Shown here: in pieces, positions 19,074 to 29,964 of the stretch | Numbering within the stretch: the first letter of the stretch is position 1 | Layout of the letters: each line of letters begins with the position of its first letter | Source: Micromonospora inositola | Lineage (GTDB): Bacteria; Actinomycetota; Actinomycetes; Mycobacteriales; Micromonosporaceae | Direction of reading: 5' to 3' | DNA length: 64,000 nucleotides | Assembly: GCF_900090285.1 (NCBI RefSeq) | Contig: NZ_LT607754.1 | Location: 310,001 to 374,000 of the forward strand | Program-made: the position numbers and the translations under genes | The notes under the pieces: model-generated | What the model saw: the letters and a program-made list of their open reading frames with translations, nothing else | What the model was told of the DNA's origin: nothing | The model's database searches: none

Positions 19074-19955
19074 TCAGCCGGCGGGCTGGTCGTGCCGGGC
19101 GACGCCGCCGAAGGCCCCGAACCGCTCGGGGTGTTCGTCCACGTCGGACGGCGAGTCCGGCCGCCAGAGCGGCATGTGCACCACGCCCGGTTCGAGGATC
19201 GTCCAGTCACCGAAGAAGGAGCTGATCTCGGCGCGCGAGCGGAGCGTGATCTCGGTGTCGGTCCGCGCCGACAGCCGCTGCGCGTCGAGCATCTCCTGCG
19301 GCTGGTCCTCGAACGTGGAGTGCGAGATGACCAGATGGCTGCCGGGCGCGGCGGCGGCCCGCAGGGTGGCCAGGACGTCCCAGGGGCGGTCGGCGTCCGG
19401 AACGAAGTGGACCACCCCGGCGAGCAGGATCCCGACCGGCCGGCCGAAGTCGATCAGACCCGACTCCCGGGCCTCGGCGAGGATCCGCTCCGGCTCGCGC
19501 AGGTCGGCGTGGAGGACGGCGGTGAGGTCGTTGCCGGCGAGCAGCTCCCGGCTGTGCGCCACGGCGACCGGGTCGATGTCGACGTAGACGATCCGCGCCT
19601 TGAGGTTCGCCGCCTGGGCCACCTCGTGCACGTTGCCGACCGTCGGGATGCCGGAGCCGATGTCGAGGAACTGGTCGATGCCGGCGTCGAGCAGCGCCCG
19701 GACGGCCCGGCGCAGGAACTCCCGACCCGAGCGCATGGTGGCCGCGAGGTTCGGCGTCATGCTGGCGATCTGCTCGGCGAGCTGCCGGTCGATCTCGAAA
19801 TTGTGCGCGCCGCCGAGGAAGTAGTCGTACACCCGGGCCGCGCTCGGCCGGGTCAGGTCGATCTCGGCGGGAAGTCCGTCCGGCATCTGCATCACGTCGC
19901 CCCAGTTCGTCGCCGCGGCGCGGGAGAGCGGCGGTGTCCGGGCGTGCGGGGGCAC
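19074..19955 (-). CDS. DUF574-family SAM-dependent methyltransferase
   Basis: The 293-residue protein matches the actinobacterial S-adenosylmethionine methyltransferase family Methyltransf_19: RPSAARVYDYFLGGAHNFEIDR near the start, then the SAM-binding FLDIGSGIPT and VYVDIDPVAVAH. Members are numerous in actinomycetes and their substrates are unknown. The gene is the first of a run with the GGDEF-EAL, micro-ORF and DUF456 genes. A shorter start near 19892 (MQMPDG) would also keep the domain whole. Confidence 0.85.
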   Translation of the reverse strand: MPPHARTPPLSRAAATNWGDVMQMPDGLPAEIDLTRPSAARVYDYFLGGAHNFEIDRQLAEQIASMTPNLAATMRSGREFLRRAVRALLDAGIDQFLDIGSGIPTVGNVHEVAQAANLKARIVYVDIDPVAVAHSRELLAGNDLTAVLHADLREPERILAEARESGLIDFGRPVGILLAGVVHFVPDADRPWDVLATLRAAAAPGSHLVISHSTFEDQPQEMLDAQRLSARTDTEITLRSRAEISSFFGDWTILEPGVVHMPLWRPDSPSDVDEHPERFGAFGGVARHDQPAG

Positions 19956-20049
19956 GCGGAAGCGACACCGGCCGACCCGCGGATCGTGTGGTGCTGACCA
20001 CTCTAGGCGCGTCCGCCCACCGACGGGAGATCGGCTTTTCGGCCCGGAC

Positions 20050-20091
20050 AGGCTCCGGTCCGCCGCCGGCGACGGCGGCGGACCGGAGCCT
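20050..20091 (-). terminator. Strong hairpin terminator after the thiolase gene
   Basis: A perfect 18-base-pair stem (20050-20067 with 20074-20091) with a six-base loop lies three bases past the thiolase stop. There is no T-run, as is usual for actinobacterial intrinsic terminators. It separates the thiolase from the methyltransferase operon. Confidence 0.75.
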
Positions 20092-20093
20092 CG

Positions 20094-21299
<1,206 letters not shown>

Positions 21300-21407
21300 C
21301 GGCGCTGTCCTTCGGGGGTGGGAAGGGGCTCGGACGGCGGCGTCCGCCGGGTCGCGGGGACGCCCGGCAGCCAGGATATCCAGGCCCGGAACGGTTAGGT
21401 TGACGGC

Positions 21408-22365
<958 letters not shown>

Positions 22366-22373
<8 letters not shown>

Positions 22374-22989
22374 GGCGGGCCTCGGCCGGGTCGTCGCCGC
22401 GTCGGCCGCCGCCGGCTGCACCCTCGCGGGCGCGGTCGCGGTGACGGTCGCCGTGGTCGCCGGTCCCGGTCCGGGCCCCACCGGGTACGTCAGCGAGGCC
22501 GGCGTCACCGACAGCCGGTACGCCGCGGCGTACCGGATCGGGATGTTCGCCCTGGCCGCGGCGCTGCTGCTGCTCGCGGTGGCGCTGCCCACGGCGCTGC
22601 GGGTGGCCGGGGGGCTGCTCGCGGCCGGCAGCGTCCTCACGCTGCTCTCCGGCGCGGTGACGTGCAGCGCCGGCTGCCCGCTGCCGCCGTTCGAGACGCC
22701 CACCGTGGCCGACCTGGTGCACGGCGGCGCGAGCATCGCGGCGACGGCCTCGGTGGTCTTCGCGATGCTGGTCCTGCTCCGCTCCCCCGCCGCCGGCCCG
22801 GCGGTGCGCCGGATCGCCGCCCTCGGCGCGGCGACGGCCCTGCCGCTGTCGGCGGCGATCGCCCTGACCATGCTGATCGTGGGGCGCGGCGGCCTGGTCG
22901 GGGTGCTGGAGCGGCTGCTGTTGACGGTGGCGGTCGGCTGGGGCCTCGCCACCGCCAGCGCGCTCGGCCTGGCCCGGCGCGGGTCGTGA
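22366..22989 (+). CDS. DUF998-like integral membrane protein
   Basis: The 207-residue protein has six predicted TM segments (first at residues 7-33) and a loop with a CSAGCPLPPFE pair of Cys residues facing outward, then VADLVHGGASIAATA, similar to DUF998 membrane proteins. Function unknown. GTG 22366 overlaps the end of the reductase gene by eight bases, so the two should be co-translated. A redox link between the Cys pair and the upstream thiol reductase is possible but only inferred. Confidence 0.65.
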
Positions 22990-23046
22990 CGAACGGATCA
23001 CCAGGGCGGGAACCGGTCATGTAAGGATCGTCACGCCGATCACTCC

Positions 23047-23076
23047 TTCCGACTGTGGGCCGGCTGGGAGTAGCGT
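23047..23076 (+). promoter_or_regulatory. Putative promoter of the leader peptide and symporter
   Basis: TTCCGA (23047-23052) and TAGCGT (23071-23076) are 18 bases apart. The -10 box ends only nine bases before the ATG at 23086, so the transcript would have almost no leader, typical for actinobacterial leader-peptide genes. Confidence 0.4.
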
Positions 23077-23085
23077 CGGCACGCG

Positions 23086-23175
23086 ATGACCAACGTCTGG
23101 CACCTCACCGTGCGCCTGTATGTCGACCTCCGACTGCAGGCCAGCGGCGTCTGTCCGGCGCAGCCTCGTTCCTGA
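23086..23175 (+). CDS. Small leader peptide upstream of the symporter (Cys-containing)
   Basis: A 29-codon ORF (ATG 23086, TGA 23173-23175) ends 45 bases before the symporter. It contains RLYVDLRLQASGVCP, matching the H/Y-V-D-L-x-R-x-x-S-x-x-C core of the 'putative leader peptide' class common in Streptomyces and relatives, which precede sulfur and cystine genes. The single Cys codon near the end could make translation sensitive to Cys-tRNA supply. The ORF is too short to trust on length alone; the motif and position carry the call. Confidence 0.6.
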   Translation: MTNVWHLTVRLYVDLRLQASGVCPAQPRS

Positions 23176-23220
23176 CGCTGCCCCCCGACCGACCCTCTTA
23201 CAGACCTTGGACGCAACCTC

Positions 23221-24519
23221 ATGGCTTCCGCCCTGCGCAAGATCCCCTTTTCCGTGCAGATCCTGCTCGGCCTCGTGCTCGGCGTCGCGCTGGGCTTCCT
23301 CGCCCGCGCCAACGACCTGAGCTGGCTGGCCAGCACCCTCGACACCGTCGGCGGCCTCTTCGTCCAGCTGCTCAAGCTGGCCGTCCCGCCGCTGGTCTTC
23401 ACCGCCATCGTGGTCAGCGTGGTCAGCCTGCGCGGCGTGGCCAACGCCGCCCGGCTCGCGCTGAAGACGCTGCTCTGGTTCGGCCTCACCGCGCTGATCG
23501 CGGTGAGCATCGGCATCGGCCTCGGCCTGCTCACCAACCCCGGCAAGGGGGTCACCCTCGACGTCGCCGGCGCCGCCGCGCCGAAGAAGACCGGCTCCTG
23601 GACCGACTTCCTCACCGGCATCGTGCCCACCAACCCGGTCGGCGCGTTCGTCGAGGGCAACGTGCTCCAGATCGTCTTCCTCGCCCTGGTGGTCGGCGCC
23701 GCCGCGCTGCTGGTCGGCCAGGCCGCCGAGCCGTTCGTCGAGTTCAACCGCGCCGTGCTGAGCATCGTGCAGAAGGCGCTCTGGTGGGTGATCCGGCTCG
23801 CCCCGATCGGCACCCTCGGCCTGATCGGCCACGCCGTCGCCTCGTACGGCTGGGACCTGCTCGCCCCGCTCGCGAAGTTCACCACCGCCGTCTACGTCGG
23901 CTGCGCGATCGTGCTGTTCGTGGTCTACCCGGTGCTGCTCGTCGCCGCCGGCCGGCTCAACCCGCTGCGCTTCTTCGCCGGCGCCTGGCCGGCCATCGAG
24001 CTGGCCTTCGTCTCCCGCTCCTCGGTGGGCACCATGCCGGTGACCCAGCGCTCCGTCGAGCGTCTCGGCGTCCCTCGCGAGTACGCCTCCTTCGCGGTGC
24101 CGTTCGGCGCCACCACCAAGATGGACGGCTGCGCCGCGATCTACCCGGCCCTGGCCGCGATCTTCGTGGCGCAGGTCTTCGGGGTGCACCTCGGCGTGAC
24201 CGACTACCTGCTGATCGCCTTCGTCTCGGTGGTCGGCTCGGCCGCCACCGCCGGCCTGACCGGCGCGATCGTGATGCTCACCCTGACCCTGAGCACGCTG
24301 GGCCTGCCGCTGGCCGGAGCCGGCCTGCTGCTGGCGATCGACCCGATCCTGGACATGATCCGCACCGCCACCAACGTGGCCGGTCAGGCGCTCGTGCCGA
24401 CCATCGTGGCCGCCCGCGAGGGCACCCTCGACCGGGCCGCGTACGAGTCCGCCGGCAAGCGCGAGCTGGTCGACGCCGACGAGACGCGGTCGGCGGAGCT
24501 GGCCCCCGTCCCCGCCTGA
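23221..24519 (+). CDS. Dicarboxylate/amino acid:cation symporter (DAACS family; possibly cystine)
   Basis: The 432-residue transporter has the DAACS (SLC1/GltPh) pattern: eight TM segments, the re-entrant SRSSVGTMPVT hairpin (Ser-rich HP1), the AVPFGATTKMDGCA TM7 motif in the place of NMDGT, and a HP2 segment with AATAGLTGAIVM. Such proteins carry glutamate, aspartate, C4-dicarboxylates or, in the TcyP group, cystine. The Cys-containing leader peptide just upstream favours the cystine option but does not prove it. The gene ends at a clear terminator (24529-24556). Confidence 0.9.
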   Translation: MASALRKIPFSVQILLGLVLGVALGFLARANDLSWLASTLDTVGGLFVQLLKLAVPPLVFTAIVVSVVSLRGVANAARLALKTLLWFGLTALIAVSIGIGLGLLTNPGKGVTLDVAGAAAPKKTGSWTDFLTGIVPTNPVGAFVEGNVLQIVFLALVVGAAALLVGQAAEPFVEFNRAVLSIVQKALWWVIRLAPIGTLGLIGHAVASYGWDLLAPLAKFTTAVYVGCAIVLFVVYPVLLVAAGRLNPLRFFAGAWPAIELAFVSRSSVGTMPVTQRSVERLGVPREYASFAVPFGATTKMDGCAAIYPALAAIFVAQVFGVHLGVTDYLLIAFVSVVGSAATAGLTGAIVMLTLTLSTLGLPLAGAGLLLAIDPILDMIRTATNVAGQALVPTIVAAREGTLDRAAYESAGKRELVDADETRSAELAPVPA

Positions 24520-24528
24520 GCAACCTGA

Positions 24529-24556
24529 AAGGGGAGGGCCCTCGGGCCCTCCCCTT
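24529..24556 (+). terminator. Hairpin terminator after the symporter
   Basis: A perfect 13-base stem (24529-24541 with 24544-24556) with a two-base loop, nine bases past the symporter stop. Arms end with AA and TT, giving a short A/U transition. It separates the symporter from the flavin oxidoreductase whose ribosome site follows. Confidence 0.75.
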
Positions 24557-24580
24557 CTCGTGCTTCGAGAGGATCACCGC

Positions 24581-25648
24581 ATGAGTGCCCTGTTCACCCC
24601 GCTCGCCCTGCGCGGCGTCACCCTGCCCAACCGGGTCGCGATGGCCCCGATGTGCCAGTACAGCGCCGGCCCGGACGGGCTGCCGACCGACTGGCACCGG
24701 GTCCATCTCGGCTCCCGGGCCGTCGGCGGCGCCGGCCTGATCGTCACCGAGGCCACCGCGGTGGTCCCCGAGGGCCGGATCAGCCCGCAGGACGTCGGCC
24801 TCTGGTCCGGCGCGCACGTCGATGCCTGGCGCCCGATCACCGCGTTCGTCGCCGCGCAGGGCGCGGTGCCGGCCGTGCAGCTCGCGCACGCCGGGTTCAA
24901 GGCCGCCACGTACCGGCCGTGGGCCGAGCGGCGCGGCGGCGTGCCGGACGCCGAGGGCGGCTGGACCCCGGTCGGCCCGGGTGCCGAGCCGTTCCTGCCC
25001 GACTACCGGCAGCCGACCGCCCTGGACGAGGCCGGGATCGCCGGCGTGGTGGCCGCGTTCGCCACCGCCGCCGGCCGGGCGCTGGACGCCGGCTTCGCCG
25101 CGGTGGAGATCCACGCCGCGCACGGCTACCTGCTGCACGAGTTCCTCTCCCCGCTGACCAACCACCGTACGGACGGCTACGGCGGGGACCGCGCCGCGCG
25201 GATGCGGCTCACCCTGGAGGTGGCGCGGGCGGTCCGCGCCGCGGTCGGCGAGTCGGTGCCGGTGCTGACCCGGATCTCGGCCACCGACTGGGTCTCCGGC
25301 GGCTGGACGGTCGAGGACAGCGTGGCGCTCGCCGGCGAGCTGGCCGCCGCCGGGGTGGACCTGGTCGACGCCTCCTCCGGCGGCGCCTCGGCCGCGGCGA
25401 GCATCCCCATCGGCCCCGGCTACCAGGTGCCGCTCGCCGCCCGGATCCGCCGTGACGCGGGCGTGCTCACCGGCGCTGTCGGCCTGATCGTCGAGCCGGA
25501 GCAGGCCGAGCAGATCGTCGCCGCCGGCGAGGCCGACCTGGTCCTGCTGGGCCGCGAACTCCTCCGCGACCCCTACTGGCCCCGCCGCGCCGCCGCCAAG
25601 CTCACCGCCGAACCCCACTGGCCCGACCAGTACGCCCGCGCCTTCTGA
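24581..25648 (+). CDS. NADH:flavin oxidoreductase of the Old Yellow Enzyme family (YqjM-like)
   Basis: The 355-residue OYE protein has the FMN TIM-barrel landmarks: NRVAMAPMCQYSA with the Cys that tunes FMN in the YqjM class, the substrate-binding HAGFKA, the Tyr/His region HGYLLHEFLSPLTNHRTDGYGG, and VGLIVEPEQAEQI near the end. It reduces activated C=C bonds in enones, in a detoxification role. ATG 24581 has GAGAGGA seven bases upstream; the earlier in-frame start at 24560 is unlikely. Confidence 0.9.
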   Translation: MSALFTPLALRGVTLPNRVAMAPMCQYSAGPDGLPTDWHRVHLGSRAVGGAGLIVTEATAVVPEGRISPQDVGLWSGAHVDAWRPITAFVAAQGAVPAVQLAHAGFKAATYRPWAERRGGVPDAEGGWTPVGPGAEPFLPDYRQPTALDEAGIAGVVAAFATAAGRALDAGFAAVEIHAAHGYLLHEFLSPLTNHRTDGYGGDRAARMRLTLEVARAVRAAVGESVPVLTRISATDWVSGGWTVEDSVALAGELAAAGVDLVDASSGGASAAASIPIGPGYQVPLAARIRRDAGVLTGAVGLIVEPEQAEQIVAAGEADLVLLGRELLRDPYWPRRAAAKLTAEPHWPDQYARAF

Positions 25649-25683
25649 CCCGGGCGGGGCCGCCGGGGCGCGGGCCGGGTCAG
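25645..25683. terminator. Convergent terminator hairpin between OYE and ABC exporter genes
   Basis: A nine-base stem (25645-25653 with 25675-25683) contains the stop codons of both converging genes in its arms, with a GC-only 21-base loop. It is symmetrical and could end transcription from both sides. Confidence 0.4.
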
Positions 25684-28600
25684 CCGGCCAGGTGGGACCA
25701 GCGGGGCTCCAGGTTCCGCCAGGGGCCCTGCGCCGCCACGGTCCCGTCCATCAGGACCACGACGTGGTCGGCCCGGACCAGCGCGGCCCGCTTGGACGTC
25801 GAGCCGACCACGGTCACCCCGCGGTCGCGCAGCGCCGCCCACAGCGCCAGCTCGGTGGTGACGTCCAGCGCGGACGACACGTCGTCGGCGATCAGCAGCT
25901 CGGTACGCGGCGCGAGCGCCCGGGCCAGCGCCAGCCGCTGGAGCTGCCCGCCGGAGAGCCGGGTGCCCTTGTGCCCGATCAGCAGCCCGAGCCCGCCGCC
26001 GGCCGCGGCCAGGTCGTGCTCCAGCTGCGCCGCCGACACCGCGTCGGCGGCGTCCACCTCGTGGCCCAGGGCGATGTTGTCGGCGACCGTGCCGGAGAGC
26101 ACCCGGGGCAGTTGACTGACGTACCCGACCTGGCCGGGGCGCAGGAACAGCTCCGGCTCGGTGACCGGATCACCGTTCCAGCGCAGCGTGCCGGTGTGGT
26201 GCACGATGCCGGCGAGGGCCCGCAGCAGCGAGGACTTGCCGGAACCGACGGGGCCGACGACGAGCACCAGCCGCCCCCGTTCGACGGTCAGGTCGACGTC
26301 CCGGACGGCGAGGGTGCCGTCGGAGTGCAGCGCCCCGAAGCCGGCGAGGTCGAGCCGGCGCAGCGGGTGCCGCGGCGGCGGTTCGGGCGCGGGCGCGCGG
26401 CCGGCGGCGAGGTCGACCCCCGGCACCGCCGCCGAGTACTCCCCGATCCCGGCCATCGCCACGGTCCGCCGGGTCCACACTCGCGCCGACGGGTAGTGCG
26501 AGACCAGCGACGCGGTGGTCCAGGCGAACCAGCGGGCCGCCCCGAGGGTGGAGACCGCCACCAGGGTGGCGCCGGCGGAGAGCCCGCCGGCCAGGTAGAG
26601 CGCCCACGCGCCGATCGGCAGCAGGCCGCTGACCACCGACGGGGTGGACCGCGCCCACACCTGCATGGAGATCTCCCGGCGCTGCCGGTCGCTGCGGACG
26701 CTGTCCAGGGCGGCGAGGTGGTCCAGCACCGGGCGGGTGGCGCCGGCGAGCTTCACCGTACGGGCCGCGGAGAGCGAGGAGACCAGGGCGGTCGCGAAGG
26801 CGGCCCGGGCCTTCACGGTGCCCCCGGCGGTGCGTTCCAGCCGCGGCCCGAACAGCGTCGCCGCCAACCCGGAGACCAGCATCGTCCCGGCGAAGAAGAG
26901 CGCCGGCACCATGCTGCCGGTCACCACGGTCATGGTCACCACGATCGCCACCGAGATGAACTGGTCCATCAGGTTGTCGGCGAGCTGCACCACCCGGTCG
27001 GTGTCGCCGCCCTGGGCGACCACCTCGGCCGGGGTGTGCCCGCTGGCCCGGCGCGCCCCGGTCTGCCCGTGCACCAGCCGCAGGCTGATCCGCAGCATCT
27101 GCCGGATCCACCACTGCGGGAACCACAGGTTGGTCAGGTAGGGCAGCGGCAGGACGACCAGCAGCGCGGCGACGATGCCCAGCGCCGGCAGCCAGGGGTC
27201 GCCCCCGCCGACCACGTCGGCCCAGAGCCACGGCAGCACCGAGCCGTCCAGGCCGAGCAGGGTCATCACGACGAACAGGCAGACGGAGACCAGGCCGTAC
27301 CGCGGGTCGTTGGTGCCCAGCCGCAGGATCTCCCGCATGGTCCGCGCGGGCGGCGCCGGGGGCAGCGGCGGCGGGTCGCTCTTCGGTACGACCACCGGGG
27401 CCGGCCGGGCGGCCTCGGCCGGCGCGGACGCCGGCTCGCCGTCGTCCCACGGCTCGTCGGGCCCGGGCAGCAGGTCCACCCCGCCGCGCCCGGCGCCGGC
27501 CGAGGCGTACGCGCTGGCGTGGCTGGTCGCCAGCAGCTCGGCGAAGCGTTCCGACTCGCGCAGCGGGCCGGCCTCCAGCACCGCGCCGTCGGCCATCACC
27601 ACCACCTCGTCGCAGCGGCGCACCGAGGAGAGCCGGTGCGCGATGACGATGCCGATCCGGTCGGCGAGCAGGCGTTCGGTGGCCTGGCGGACCCGGGTCT
27701 CGGTGACCGGGTCGAGCCGGGCGGTGGCCTCGTCGAGGATCACCACGTGCGGGTCGCGGACCAGGATCCGGGCGAACGCCACGAGCTGCTCCTGCCCGGC
27801 GGAGAGCACGTGCCCGCCCTCGCCGAGCTTCGTGTCCACGCCGTCGGGGAGCTCGGCGATCCAGCCGGCCAGCCCCAGCTCCGCCAGCGCCCGGGTGGCG
27901 TCGTCGAGCAGGTCGGGGTCGAAGAGGGCGACGTTCTCGGCGAGGGTGCCGGCCAGGATCTCGGTGCGCTGGGGAACCACAGCGATCCAGCGGCGCAGCG
28001 CCTCGACGTCCAGGTCCACCAGGTCGGTGTCGCCGAGGAAGACGGTGCCGCGCGGCACGTCCACGGCCCGGGTGAGCACCTTGGCCAGCGTCGACTTGCC
28101 CGAACCGGTCCGCCCGACCAGGGCGTACGACCGGCCGCGGGCGAAGGTGAGCCGGATGTCGCGCAGCGCCGGCCCCCGCTCGTCCCCGCCGGCGGGGTAG
28201 CGGAAGGTGAGCCCGCGCACGGTCAGGTCGCCGTCGGCCGGGGTGACGCCACCGGCGGGTTCCTGCCGGGAGCCGGCGAGCAGTTGCACCCGGGCCCAGG
28301 CGCCGAGTGCCTGCTGGAGGTGCGGCACCCAGCGGGCGATGTGCTCGACGGTCGCGCCGAAGGCGAGGGCGAGCAGCCAGATCGCGGTGAGCCGGGCGCC
28401 GTCGATCCGGTCGGCGGCCAGCGCCCACGCCCCGCCGAGCACCACGGCGGCGATGCCGACCCGGACCGCGCCGGCGGCGAGGGCGGTCACCCGGGCGGAG
28501 AGCCGGAACACCCGGCCACCGCGGGCGATCACCTCGGCCGCCCGCCCGGCGTAGAGGCGCAGCACGTACGGCCGGGCCAGGCTGGTCCGGACGTCGTCCT

Positions 28601-29180
28601 GGCCGTGCACCGCCTCCTCCATCACCGCGGCCAGGTCGGACCAGGCCTCCTCCTCGATCATCCGGGCGGGGGCGATCCGGGCGGTGGGGCGGCGCAGCAG
28701 CACGCCGAGCAGCGCGGTCAGCACGATCATCCCGACCCCGGCCGGCCACCAGACGATCAGCGCGCTGGCGGTGGCGAGCAGGCAGACGGCGAGCCCCTGG
28801 ACCAGCCGGACGCCGGTGTTCCGCATCTCGGCGGCGACCTGGTAGACGTCGTTGTCGATCCGGTCGAGCAGCTCGCCGACGGGGGTGGTCTCCAGGGTGG
28901 GCAGGTCCTGCCCGAGCGCCACCCGGCAGAGCCGGCGGCGGACGTCGGCGGACCAGTCGGCGGTCAGCCCGGCCATCAGCAGCCCGACGGCGAGGTCGGT
29001 GAGCACGGCGGCGACCAGGGCCACGGCCAGGGCCGCGAACCAGCCGGACGAGCGGTGCACCAGGACGGGCCCGGCCAGCGCCGAGGCGGCGGCCTGGCCA
29101 CCGGCGCCGAGCAGGATCAGCAGGACGACGACCGCCATCCGGCGTGGTGCGGTGGCCCAGAGATCACGGAGCAGGCGCAT
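25680..29180 (-). CDS. Fused ABC multidrug exporter, TMD-NBD-TMD-NBD, with asymmetric ATPase sites
   Basis: A 1166-residue protein carrying two half exporters in one chain. Half 1: TM domain 15-300, NBD with Walker A GRTGSGKST (356-364), signature LSAGQ (459-463), Walker B Glu (ILDEAT, 484) and H-loop IAHRL. A Pro-rich linker (about 560-615) follows. Half 2: TM domain about 640-880, NBD with GPVGSGKSS (976-984), LSGGQ (1075-1079), Walker B IADDV with Asp1100 in the place of the catalytic Glu, and GSTSKRA where the H-loop His should be. So NBD2 looks nucleotide-binding but poorly hydrolysing, as in heterodimeric exporters. Substrate unknown. The gene stands alone; the upstream TetR is divided from it by about 100 bases. 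Confidence 0.92.
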   Translation of the reverse strand: MRLLRDLWATAPRRMAVVVLLILLGAGGQAAASALAGPVLVHRSSGWFAALAVALVAAVLTDLAVGLLMAGLTADWSADVRRRLCRVALGQDLPTLETTPVGELLDRIDNDVYQVAAEMRNTGVRLVQGLAVCLLATASALIVWWPAGVGMIVLTALLGVLLRRPTARIAPARMIEEEAWSDLAAVMEEAVHGQDDVRTSLARPYVLRLYAGRAAEVIARGGRVFRLSARVTALAAGAVRVGIAAVVLGGAWALAADRIDGARLTAIWLLALAFGATVEHIARWVPHLQQALGAWARVQLLAGSRQEPAGGVTPADGDLTVRGLTFRYPAGGDERGPALRDIRLTFARGRSYALVGRTGSGKSTLAKVLTRAVDVPRGTVFLGDTDLVDLDVEALRRWIAVVPQRTEILAGTLAENVALFDPDLLDDATRALAELGLAGWIAELPDGVDTKLGEGGHVLSAGQEQLVAFARILVRDPHVVILDEATARLDPVTETRVRQATERLLADRIGIVIAHRLSSVRRCDEVVVMADGAVLEAGPLRESERFAELLATSHASAYASAGAGRGGVDLLPGPDEPWDDGEPASAPAEAARPAPVVVPKSDPPPLPPAPPARTMREILRLGTNDPRYGLVSVCLFVVMTLLGLDGSVLPWLWADVVGGGDPWLPALGIVAALLVVLPLPYLTNLWFPQWWIRQMLRISLRLVHGQTGARRASGHTPAEVVAQGGDTDRVVQLADNLMDQFISVAIVVTMTVVTGSMVPALFFAGTMLVSGLAATLFGPRLERTAGGTVKARAAFATALVSSLSAARTVKLAGATRPVLDHLAALDSVRSDRQRREISMQVWARSTPSVVSGLLPIGAWALYLAGGLSAGATLVAVSTLGAARWFAWTTASLVSHYPSARVWTRRTVAMAGIGEYSAAVPGVDLAAGRAPAPEPPPRHPLRRLDLAGFGALHSDGTLAVRDVDLTVERGRLVLVVGPVGSGKSSLLRALAGIVHHTGTLRWNGDPVTEPELFLRPGQVGYVSQLPRVLSGTVADNIALGHEVDAADAVSAAQLEHDLAAAGGGLGLLIGHKGTRLSGGQLQRLALARALAPRTELLIADDVSSALDVTTELALWAALRDRGVTVVGSTSKRAALVRADHVVVLMDGTVAAQGPWRNLEPRWSHLAG

Positions 29181-29281
29181 GGGACGGTCCTCCGGACTCG
29201 GGTGGGCGGGGCGGTGCTCCCAGCCTGGTCGTCCGACGGCGACGGCTCAACGCATTTACGCCGGCGGCAGACATCCCCGGC

Positions 29282-29875
29282 TCAGGTCTGGGCGACCCGG
29301 CGGACGATACCGAGCAGCGCCTCCTGCACATCCTCGATCGGCCGCTCCGGCTGGAAGACCAGCCAGTCCACGGCCACCACCAGCCCGACGCCGAACAGCG
29401 CGGAGCTGGCCGTCCGCACGTCCAGGTCGGCCGGGAGGTCACCGCTGGCGACCCCGGCCCGGACGGTCTCGGCGATCACCTCGATGGCCTCGCCGCGCAG
29501 CAGCCGCAGGGTCTGCTGCCACTCCCGGTTGGTCCGCCACATCTCCGAGAGCAGGAGCTGGGCGAAGGCCCGGTACCGACGGATGTACTCCAGCTCGGCG
29601 CGGACCAGGGCGGCGAGCGCCTCGCGCGGCGGCAGCCCGGCGACCGCGGCCCGGAAGTCGGCGGTGAGCAGCCCGATGCCGTGTCGCAACAGCTCCTCGA
29701 AGAGCACGGTCTTGGACTCGAAGTTGTAGTAGACGGTTCCCTTGGCCACCCCGGCGCGGGCCGCGATGTCGTCCACGGTGGTGGCCGAGAAGCCCTGCTC
29801 GGCGATGAGCTCCACCGCCGCCACGAAGAGGCGCTGGCGGGTGTCCTCCCGCCGCCGCGACCGTCCGTCCGTCAC
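29282..29875 (-). CDS. TetR-family transcriptional regulator of the YhgE/ABC operon
   Basis: The 197-residue protein has the TetR N-terminal helix-turn-helix (RLFVAAVELIAEQGFSATTVDDIAARAGVAKGTVYYNF) and a helical ligand-binding C-terminus. GTG 29875 has GGAGGG five bases before it; the earlier frame start adds Gly/Arg-rich sequence. It is the last gene after an ABC ATPase and YhgE permease, and a perfect TetR-type palindrome (32879-32892) lies upstream of that operon. It probably represses the operon, including itself, until a drug or lipid binds. Control of the fused exporter downstream is possible. Confidence 0.88.
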   Translation of the reverse strand: MTDGRSRRREDTRQRLFVAAVELIAEQGFSATTVDDIAARAGVAKGTVYYNFESKTVLFEELLRHGIGLLTADFRAAVAGLPPREALAALVRAELEYIRRYRAFAQLLLSEMWRTNREWQQTLRLLRGEAIEVIAETVRAGVASGDLPADLDVRTASSALFGVGLVVAVDWLVFQPERPIEDVQEALLGIVRRVAQT

Positions 29876-29964
29876 TCGCCCTCCACGTCCACCCGTCCGG
29901 CACGCGCCGGTGGGCCGGCCCGTGCCGGAGCCCCGGGTCACCGCCGTCCGGCCCATCAGCATCC

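Noticed and set aside
25692..29729. 1345-codon plus-strand frame opposite the fused ABC exporter
   Set aside because: Antisense shadow; the minus-strand frame has complete Walker and signature motifs.
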